Origin: Acidobacteriota bacterium
GTDB taxonomy: Bacteria > Acidobacteriota > Terriglobia > Terriglobales > Acidobacteriaceae
Assembly: GCA_021851625.1 (NCBI GenBank)
Contig: JAJZCX010000120.1
Span: forward strand, 1-5,554
Reading direction: 5' to 3'
DNA length: 5,554 nt
Every line of letters begins with the position of its first letter. The stretch's first letter is position 1. Shown here one piece after another: positions 1 through 3,970 of this stretch. The position numbers were made by a program, and so were the translations under genes. Below the pieces are notes generated by a model that was not told the DNA's origin, ran no database searches, and worked only from the letters and a program-made list of their open reading frames with translations.

Positions 1-29
1 CTGCAGAACTCAGCGACCGGGGTGACCGG

Positions 30-35
30 TATAAT
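30..35 (+). promoter_or_regulatory. candidate -10 box upstream of fabZ
   Basis: A perfect TATAAT lies 14 bases before the fabZ ATG. No convincing -35 hexamer is visible 16-18 bases further upstream. Transcription from here would give a leader of only about 8 bases, so fabZ would be nearly leaderless, which fits the absence of a Shine-Dalgarno sequence. A short inverted repeat (ACCGG, 5-base gap, CCGGT at 16-30) overlaps it. The hexamer could be chance, because in many genomes fabZ is transcribed from upstream lpxD. Confidence 0.25.
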
Positions 36-49
36 CCAGCTAGCCAGCC

Positions 50-583
50 ATGGAAACCTTGGAAACAACCTCGCAGAACGCAGCCGCAGAGGTCACGGAC
101 GGCATCACCGCTCCGCTCGACATTGTGGCCATCATGGACATTCTTCCTCATCGCTACCCGTTTCTTCTTATTGACCGGGTGGTGGAGGTGGTGCGCAAGC
201 AGCGCATTGTTGCGCTGAAGAACGTGACCATCAACGAGCCATATTTTCAGGGGCATTTCCCCGGCTATCCGATTATGCCCGGCGTATTGTTGGTGGAGGC
301 CGTTGCGCAGGCTGGCGGTACGCTGCTGCTGACCGAGATTCCCGATCGCCACGATAAGCTGATGGTCTTCACCGGCATTGAGAAGGCGCGCTTCCGCCGA
401 CCCGTGGTGCCCGGCGATCAGGTGCGGATTGAAGTGGAAGTGTTGCAGTGGCGCTCACGCGCGGTGCGCATGCAGGGCAAAGTATTGGTGGAGGGCAAGC
501 TGGTCTGTGAGTGCACGGTGATGTGCCAGCTTGTGCCACGCACGCCGCAAAAGAGCAGCGCAGACGCCGCTGCCGAGGCGTAA
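50..583 (+). CDS. fabZ: 3-hydroxyacyl-[acyl-carrier-protein] dehydratase FabZ
   Basis: Cytosolic hot-dog-fold enzyme that removes water from (3R)-hydroxyacyl-ACP to give trans-2-enoyl-ACP in type II fatty-acid elongation. The 177-residue protein has the family's entry motif ILPHRYPFLLIDRV at about residues 31-44 and the active-site segment GHFPGYPIMPGVL at 68-80. His69 and Glu83 have the 14-residue spacing of the known catalytic His/Glu pair. FabZ is usually 140-155 residues. The excess is mostly an N-terminal extension of about 22 residues rich in Ala, Thr and Glu. ATG50 is used because it is the only upstream in-frame ATG; the alternative ATG134 would remove the first helix. No Shine-Dalgarno sequence precedes ATG50. 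lpxA follows after 9 bases in the usual fabZ-lpxA order. FabZ and LpxA compete for the same 3-hydroxyacyl-ACP. Identity is near certain; only the start is open. Confidence 0.97.
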   Translation: METLETTSQNAAAEVTDGITAPLDIVAIMDILPHRYPFLLIDRVVEVVRKQRIVALKNVTINEPYFQGHFPGYPIMPGVLLVEAVAQAGGTLLLTEIPDRHDKLMVFTGIEKARFRRPVVPGDQVRIEVEVLQWRSRAVRMQGKVLVEGKLVCECTVMCQLVPRTPQKSSADAAAEA

Positions 584-592
584 GCAAACAGC

Positions 593-1378
593 GTGAGCGT
601 TCATCCCACAGCCATCGTGCATTCCGGTGCAAAAATTCCCGCATCGGCAGAGATTGGTCCGTACTGCGTGATCGGTGCGGGGGTCGAGTTAGGCGAGGCG
701 TGCAGGCTGGTCTCGCATGTGGTGCTCGACGGTCGCACACGCTTGGGTGAGGGTGTTCAGGTCTATTCCTTTGCCGCCGTGGGCATTGCGCCACAGGATT
801 TGAAATATAAAAACGAGCCAACCGCAGTTGAAATCGGCGCGCACACGGTGATCCGCGAATCGGTGACGATCTCGCGCGGCACCACGGGTGGCGGCGGCAC
901 CACGCGCTTGGGCAGCCATTGCCTCATCATGGCCTACACACACATCGGCCACGACAGCCAGATTGGCGACCACTGCATCCTGGCCAACGCGGCCACACTG
1001 GCCGGCCATGTGATTGTGGAAGATTACGCAACGGTGGGCGCGCTCTGCCCGGTGCATCAGTATTGCAGAATCGGACGACACGCCTACGTCGGCGGCGGCA
1101 CAACCATTACGCAGGATGTACTGCCGTACTCGTTGACCTCGGCCAAGCGCGAGACGCACGCCTACAGTTTGAATAAAGTTGGCTTGGAGCGACGCGGCTT
1201 TACGCCAGAACAGATGCGGGAACTGCGTGCGGCCTATCGCGTGCTGCTGGCCTCCAAGAAAAACACAGCGCAGGCGCTCGAAGCGTTGCGCGCGCAGTGC
1301 GACTCCAGCACAACTGGAGAGCATCTTGCGTATCTCATCCAGTTCATCGAATCCGCAGAACGCGGCGTGATTAAATAA
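593..1378 (+). CDS. lpxA: UDP-N-acetylglucosamine O-acyltransferase LpxA
   Basis: Catalyses the first step of lipid A synthesis in the cytosol: transfer of a 3-hydroxyacyl chain from ACP to the 3-OH of UDP-GlcNAc. The 261 residues match the usual length (E. coli 262). Residues 1 to about 185 are hexapeptide repeats forming the left-handed beta-helix, and the rest is the helical C-terminal domain. His120 in THIGHD aligns with catalytic His125 of E. coli. His117, His139 (LAGHV) and His155 (VHQYC) match E. coli His122, His144 and His160. Gly168 occupies the position of the E. coli acyl-chain ruler Gly173. The start is GTG593, 9 bases after the fabZ stop and in the same reading frame. A weak GAGG (575-578) lies inside fabZ. 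The close spacing supports co-transcription with fabZ. Confidence 0.97.
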   Translation: MSVHPTAIVHSGAKIPASAEIGPYCVIGAGVELGEACRLVSHVVLDGRTRLGEGVQVYSFAAVGIAPQDLKYKNEPTAVEIGAHTVIRESVTISRGTTGGGGTTRLGSHCLIMAYTHIGHDSQIGDHCILANAATLAGHVIVEDYATVGALCPVHQYCRIGRHAYVGGGTTITQDVLPYSLTSAKRETHAYSLNKVGLERRGFTPEQMRELRAAYRVLLASKKNTAQALEALRAQCDSSTTGEHLAYLIQFIESAERGVIK

Positions 1379-1414
1379 GCACCGCGCATCATGCTGGCGT
1401 GCAGCGATTAAAGA

Positions 1415-1460
1415 GTCATTCTGAACGGAGCGCAGCGAAGTGAAGAATCCAGAGAATCTT
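1415..1460 (+). repeat. dispersed-type intergenic repeat (GTCATTCTGA type)
   Basis: The 87-bp lpxA-lpxI gap contains GTCATTCTGAACGGAGCGC followed by AGCGAAGTGAAGAATCC. This closely resembles a short repeat (core GTCATTCTGAGCG...GCGAAGAATC) that I recall from intergenic regions of many unrelated bacterial genomes, including Acidobacteriota. The ends are partly inverted (ATTCT at 1419-1423, AGAAT at 1444-1448). Only one copy is in this window, so the repeat nature rests on recognition and not on a comparison made here. It ends just before the lpxI start codon and so forms most of the lpxI leader. Confidence 0.5.
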
Positions 1461-1465
1461 TTATC

Positions 1466-2347
1466 GTGAAAGATACTACACCCACACTCGCAAAACTCGG
1501 CTTGATCGCTGGCAACGGGCGGTTTCCATTTTTGCTGCTCGATGCTGCGCGCGCCGCGGGCACGGAGGTCATCGTTGCCGCCATCCGTGAAGAGACCGAT
1601 GCGGAGATGGATCGCCGCGCCGCACAGGATGCGGGCGTGCGTGTGCATTGGCTTTCGCTGGGGGAGTTGTCGCGGCTGATTGAAATCTTCCAAGCCTCTG
1701 GCGTCACGCAGGCCGTGATGGCCGGGCAGGTGAAGCATAAACAAATCTTCTCCAGCATCCGGCCCGATTGGCGATTGGCAAAGCTGCTGCTCTCGCTGCG
1801 CACGCGCAACACAGATATGCTGCTGGGCGCGGTGGCCAAGGTGCTCGGCGATGAAGGGATCGACCTGATCGCTTCGACAACATTTTTGGAGCCGCTGCTG
1901 GCCCGGCCTGGCATTCTGACCGCGCGCGCGCCGGATGAACGCGAGCGCATGGACATCGAAGTGGGACGGCGCATGGCGCGCACCGTGGCTGCGCTCGACA
2001 TTGGCCAGACGGTGGTGCTGGCCAGCCAGGCCTGCGTGGCCGTGGAGGCGATGGAAGGCACGGACGCGGCTATTCTCCGTGCGGGAGAGCTAATGCGCAC
2101 CAGTGAAGGCGCGGAGGCTTCGACGCTCGCGCGCAGTCTGACAGTGGTCAAGGTCGCCAAGCCGAAACAGGATTTGCGCTTCGATGTGCCGGTGATCGGC
2201 GTGCAGACCATCGAGATCATGCAGCGGGCCGGAGCCACGTGTCTGGCGCTCGACGCGGGCAAGACGCTGCTCTTCGATCCAGAGAGTGTTGCGGCTGCGG
2301 CCAACGCTGCGGGCATCGCCATTGCCGTGGATGTGGCTGCGGAGTAG
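1466..2347 (+). CDS. lpxI: UDP-2,3-diacylglucosamine diphosphatase LpxI
   Basis: LpxI (formerly DUF1009) hydrolyses UDP-2,3-diacylglucosamine to lipid X and UMP in lipid A synthesis. It replaces LpxH in many alpha-proteobacteria and other phyla and is unrelated to LpxH. The 293-residue protein starts with the family's N-terminal motif KLGLIAGNGRFPFLL (10-24). It has MAGQVKHKQIF (85-95) in the middle and ends with the conserved block KVAKPKQDLRFDVPVIG (229-245), whose Asp236, Arg238 and Asp240 are in the region of the catalytic acidic residues of Caulobacter LpxI. The start is GTG1466, chosen because it lies nine codons before the conserved N-terminus. The ribosome-binding site is weak, at best AGAG near 1451. 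It lies 87 bp after lpxA, probably in the same operon despite the repeat in the gap. lpxB, a frequent neighbour, is not seen here. Confidence 0.95.
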   Translation: MKDTTPTLAKLGLIAGNGRFPFLLLDAARAAGTEVIVAAIREETDAEMDRRAAQDAGVRVHWLSLGELSRLIEIFQASGVTQAVMAGQVKHKQIFSSIRPDWRLAKLLLSLRTRNTDMLLGAVAKVLGDEGIDLIASTTFLEPLLARPGILTARAPDERERMDIEVGRRMARTVAALDIGQTVVLASQACVAVEAMEGTDAAILRAGELMRTSEGAEASTLARSLTVVKVAKPKQDLRFDVPVIGVQTIEIMQRAGATCLALDAGKTLLFDPESVAAAANAAGIAIAVDVAAE

Positions 2348-2354
2348 CATGAAG

Positions 2355-2381
2355 GCGCAGTTCGTCTGCGCACGTATTTTT
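2355..2381 (+). terminator. weak intrinsic terminator candidate after lpxI
   Basis: A perfect 6-bp stem (GCGCAG 2355-2360, loop TTCGT, CTGCGC 2366-2371) is followed after five bases by a run of five T (2377-2381). It sits in the 54-bp gap between lpxI and the peroxiredoxin gene, where the lipid A genes end and an unrelated function begins. The stem is short and the T-run is offset, so efficiency is doubtful. It could equally be an attenuating hairpin in the peroxiredoxin leader. Confidence 0.35.
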
Positions 2382-2401
2382 GCTGGACAGAGAGACACCT
2401 C

Positions 2402-2950
2402 ATGCACTTGCCTCGCATCGCCACCTTGTTCGGACTTCTTGCCGTCTGCACCCTCGGCCTCTTCGCTTTGCGCGCGCGCGCCGCAGACCTGCCGATTCCG
2501 CAGGTCGGCCAGACCGCGCCCAACTTCACGCTGCCCTCGCAGGAAGGCACAAAGATCAGCTTGGATCAATATCGCGGCCAGTGGGTTGTGCTCTACTTTT
2601 ATCCCAAGGATCAGACGCCCGGCTGCACGATTGAGGCGCGGCATTTTCAGCGCGACATGGCGCAATATGATGCGCTGCACACCGTGATTCTCGGCGTCAG
2701 CGTGGACTCGGTGCAGAGCCATCAGAGCTTCTGCGCCAAGGATGGTCTGCATTTCAAGTTGCTGGCCGATACGGACAAAAAAGTTGTGGCTGAGTACGGT
2801 TCCCTGGCCGATTACATGGGCTTCAAGATCGCCAAGCGCAATACGTTTTTGATCAATCCGCAGGGCAAGATCGTCAAGGAGTGGATTGGCGTCGATCCCA
2901 CAAACCATAGCACCGAAGTATTGGCCGCACTGCACGAGTTGCAAAAGTAG
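2402..2950 (+). CDS. bcp: exported PrxQ/BCP-type peroxiredoxin
   Basis: Thiol peroxidase that reduces H2O2 and organic hydroperoxides, normally recharged by thioredoxin-like proteins. Residues 1-27 look like a Sec signal peptide: Arg5, a hydrophobic stretch at about 6-23, and a cleavage-like ARA before AD. The mature part is an AhpC/TSA fold beginning VGQTAPNFTLPSQEG (35-49). Peroxidatic Cys75 lies in YPKDQTPGCTIEA (67-79), with Thr72 and the active-site Arg146 (AKRNTFLI). The resolving cysteine five residues downstream, as in E. coli Bcp, is absent (Arg80). Cys111 in SHQSFCAKDGL lies 36 residues after Cys75, the spacing of the alpha2-alpha3 PrxQ type known from Xanthomonas (Cys48/Cys84). The likely location is the periplasm. 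ATG2402 has a purine-rich AGAGAG seven bases upstream. No dedicated reductant gene is nearby. Confidence 0.92.
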   Translation: MHLPRIATLFGLLAVCTLGLFALRARAADLPIPQVGQTAPNFTLPSQEGTKISLDQYRGQWVVLYFYPKDQTPGCTIEARHFQRDMAQYDALHTVILGVSVDSVQSHQSFCAKDGLHFKLLADTDKKVVAEYGSLADYMGFKIAKRNTFLINPQGKIVKEWIGVDPTNHSTEVLAALHELQK

Positions 2951-2961
2951 TAGATGACTCC

Positions 2962-2981
2962 GGGTGCCGGGTGCCGGTGCC
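2962..2981 (+). repeat. short tandem GGGTGCC repeat at the island's left edge
   Basis: GGGTGCC occurs twice in a row (2962-2968, 2969-2975), followed by GGTGCC (2976-2981), which is the head of the first REP palindrome. The heptamer is therefore a small local amplification of the REP head sequence, 11 bp after the peroxiredoxin stop codon. It marks the left boundary of the REP/RAYT island. Confidence 0.7.
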
Positions 2982-3005
2982 CCACGTCTCGTTTTGAGAC
3001 GTGGG
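2976..3005 (+). repeat. REP palindrome, forward, copy 1
   Basis: The head GGTGC is followed by a perfect 10-bp stem: CCCACGTCTC (2981-2990), loop GTTTT, GAGACGTGGG (2996-3005). It is identical to the palindrome 181 bp downstream that precedes the intact RAYT gene. It heads the deleted copy of the unit. Confidence 0.85.
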
Positions 3006-3018
3006 CTATGCTGTTCGC

Positions 3019-3130
3019 ATGACCACTGGTCTCATTCGCTATCAAAAAACCGGCGATCCAATCTCCGTGGATGGCAGTGCGTCGAGAGCGCATGAATTCC
3101 CAGGTCTCAGAGTCGAGACCTGGGGCACCC
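3019..3130 (+). pseudogene. RAYT gene remnant
   Basis: ATG3019 begins MTTGLIRYQKTGD, the same N-terminus as the intact RAYT (which has Val at residue 6). It then jumps at 3055-3056 to sequence matching the last part of the RAYT gene in a different frame, because 413 is not a multiple of three. All catalytic residues are gone (the HVH motif and the tyrosine region). Over the 13 shared codons, two of the four base changes are silent and the other two together give a mild Ile/Val exchange, which hints that the copies diverged while coding, though the sample is tiny. Confidence 0.75.
3099..3130 (-). repeat. REP palindrome, inverted, copy 1
   Basis: A perfect 10-bp stem, CCCAGGTCTC (3099-3108), loop AGAGTC, GAGACCTGGG (3115-3124), is followed by GCACCC. 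Read on the minus strand it has the same GGGTGC head as the forward REPs, so it is their inverted partner. The stem differs from the forward type by a compensated C:G to G:C change at the fifth pair. Confidence 0.8.
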
Positions 3131-3156
3131 GAAGAATACTTTTTCCATCCATGCTG

Positions 3157-3186
3157 GGTGCCCCACGTCTCGTTTTGAGACGTGGG
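3157..3186 (+). repeat. REP palindrome, forward, copy 2 (5' of RAYT)
   Basis: The head GGTGC is followed by CCCACGTCTC (3162-3171), loop GTTTT and GAGACGTGGG (3177-3186). It ends 13 bases before the RAYT start codon, so the right arm occupies the region where a ribosome-binding site would be. It is identical to the copy at 2976-3005. Confidence 0.85.
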
Positions 3187-3199
3187 CTATGCTGTTCGC

Positions 3200-3727
3200 A
3201 TGACTACTGGTCTCGTCCGCTATCAAAAAACCGGAGACCTGCATTTCGTCACTTTCAGTTGCTTTCAAAGACGGCCCTACTTGGCCTCGAATGAAAGTAA
3301 AGATTTGGTTGTCGATGCGCTGGAGAGGATGCGAATCAGATACGATTTTTTTGTGTCCGGCTATGTTGTTATGCCAGAGCATGTTCATCTGCTGTTGAGC
3401 GAGCCAAAGAATGGGATTCTTGCGCGAGCAATCCAAGCCATAAAGCTATCGGTAAGTGTACGGCGAAGTGAGCGGCCTTTCTGGCAGGCAAGATATTACG
3501 ATTTCAATGTATTTTCAGAGAAGAAGCGCGTCGAAAAGCTGCGCTACATCCATCGCAATCCTGTAACGCGCGGCTTGGTGAAGCGGCCAGAAGACTGGGC
3601 TTGGTCGAGCTTTCTCCACTATGCCAGTGGTATAGAAACAACGGTCGAGATCGAATCTTCGTGGACGGCAGTGCGTCGAGAGCGCGAGAATTCCCAGGTC
3701 TCAGAATCGAGACCTGGGGCACCCTGA
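3200..3727 (+). CDS. REP-associated tyrosine transposase (RAYT, TnpA_REP family)
   Basis: A single-domain HUH nuclease of the Y1/IS200-like transposase superfamily. RAYTs bind and nick single-stranded REP hairpins and are thought to spread them. The 175-residue protein has the family opening HFVTFSCFQRRPYL (15-28), the metal-binding HUH motif as HVH (61-63) in MPEHVHLLLSEP, FWQARYYDFNVFSEKKRVEK (94-113), and LRYIHRNP (114-121), where Tyr116 is the likely nucleophile. The assignment of Tyr116 is by motif analogy; Tyr99/Tyr100 are alternatives. The gene looks intact. ATG3200 is chosen over the in-frame GTG3182 because that codon lies inside the REP stem and the deleted copy shares ATG3200. The last dozen residues and the TGA stop come from the 3' REP itself. 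GC is lower than in neighbours: 28 of 60 bases at 3301-3360 against 39 of 60 at 4261-4320, suggesting foreign origin. Confidence 0.93.
   Translation: MTTGLVRYQKTGDLHFVTFSCFQRRPYLASNESKDLVVDALERMRIRYDFFVSGYVVMPEHVHLLLSEPKNGILARAIQAIKLSVSVRRSERPFWQARYYDFNVFSEKKRVEKLRYIHRNPVTRGLVKRPEDWAWSSFLHYASGIETTVEIESSWTAVRRERENSQVSESRPGAP
3693..3724 (-). repeat. REP palindrome, inverted, copy 2 (RAYT 3' end)
   Basis: A perfect 10-bp stem, CCCAGGTCTC (3693-3702), loop AGAATC, GAGACCTGGG (3709-3718), is followed by GCACCC. It lies inside the 3' end of the RAYT reading frame and encodes its terminal residues. With the forward REP at 3157-3186 it forms the inverted REP pair that bounds the unit. Confidence 0.85.
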
Positions 3728-3875
3728 AGAATAGTTTCCTCATCCCACGTCTCAAAAACGAGACGCGGGGCACCCGAAGAATAATTTCCTCATCCCACGT
3801 CTCAAAAACGAGACGCGGGGCACCCGAAGAATAGTTTCCTCATTCCACGTCTCAAAAACGAGACGTGGGGCACCC
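3726..3875 (-). repeat. three tandem 50-bp inverted REP units
   Basis: Units are 3726-3775, 3776-3825 and 3826-3875, exactly 50 bp each. Units 1 and 2 differ at one base, units 1 and 3 at two. Each starts GAAGAATA, continues with TTTCCTCAT, and contains a hairpin with stem CCCACGTCTC, loop AAAAAC and GAGACG(C/T)GGG (3744-3769, 3794-3819, 3844-3869), then GCACCC. Units 1 and 2 have one A/C mismatch in the stem. In unit 3 that pair is A/T but the outermost pair is T/G. On the minus strand the loop reads GTTTTT and the head GGGTGCC, matching the forward REPs. The junction sequence between units resembles the 3' flank of the deleted element (3131-3150). No spacers of variable sequence exist, so this is not a CRISPR array. 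Confidence 0.9.
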
Positions 3876-3903
3876 TGAGTCTGAATTGTTGATTCCGATA
3901 CAT

Positions 3904-3933
3904 GTGACAGTTCTTCCCTCGCGCGCCTAAAAT
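3904..3933 (+). promoter_or_regulatory. sigma70-type promoter for the fumarase gene
   Basis: GTGACA (3904-3909) and TAAAAT (3928-3933), each five of six to consensus, are separated by 18 bases. A start near 3940 would give a leader of about 30 bases before ATG3971. It lies 28 bp after the last REP unit, so fumarase has its own promoter outside the mobile sequence. Confidence 0.55.
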
Positions 3934-3953
3934 CGGAGGTTCCAACATTCTTC

Positions 3954-3959
3954 GAGGGA
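3954..3959 (+). promoter_or_regulatory. ribosome-binding site of the fumarase gene
   Basis: GAGGGA lies 11 bases before ATG3971, slightly far but the best purine-rich match. A stronger GGAGG (3935-3939) is 31 bases upstream and has no start codon at suitable distance, so it does not decide the start. Confidence 0.5.
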
Positions 3960-3970
3960 AACCCAACGCC

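Larger units (their letters stand above)
2976..3150 (+). mobile_element. internally deleted REP-RAYT-REP unit (MITE-like)
   Basis: The left part (2976-3056) matches 3157-3237 with 4 differences in 81 bases. The right part (3055-3130) matches 3649-3724 with 6 differences in 76 bases and no gaps; the flank to about 3150 is also similar. The two parts meet at a shared GA (3055-3056), so about 413 bp of the parental unit is missing. What remains is a forward REP, the first codons of RAYT, the last part of RAYT and an inverted REP. This is the expected shape of a non-autonomous element mobilisable by the intact RAYT, or of a tandem duplication followed by a microhomology deletion. The next unit starts within about 6 bp of its end. 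Confidence 0.8.

Noticed and set aside
2402..2482. lipoprotein signal in the peroxiredoxin (Cys16 after LLAV)
   Set aside because: The residue before Cys16 is Val, not Gly/Ala/Ser, and the hydrophobic stretch continues after it. An ARA cleavage site further on fits a Sec signal peptide better.
1408..2550. minus-strand open frame of 380 codons across lpxI
   Set aside because: It is Ser/Ala/Arg-rich low-information sequence antisense to lpxI, crosses the gap and enters the peroxiredoxin gene; its end is the intergenic repeat read backwards.
3182..3199. GTG3182 as the RAYT start
   Set aside because: It lies in the right arm of the REP palindrome. ATG3200 directly precedes the sequence shared with the deleted copy and with the family N-terminus.
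3001..3294. 97-codon open frame from GTG3001 as a real gene
   Set aside because: It starts inside a REP stem, crosses the deletion junction of the RAYT remnant and then runs out of frame through the start of the intact RAYT.
3726..3875. CRISPR array (three regularly spaced palindromic repeats)
   Set aside because: The entire 50-bp unit is repeated, with no unique spacers, and the hairpins match the REPs flanking the RAYT gene.
2976..3875. classical insertion sequence with terminal inverted repeats and target duplication
   Set aside because: The protein is an HUH/Y1 type, which does not make target duplications, and the palindromes are REP hairpins, not DDE-type terminal repeats. No flanking duplication was seen.
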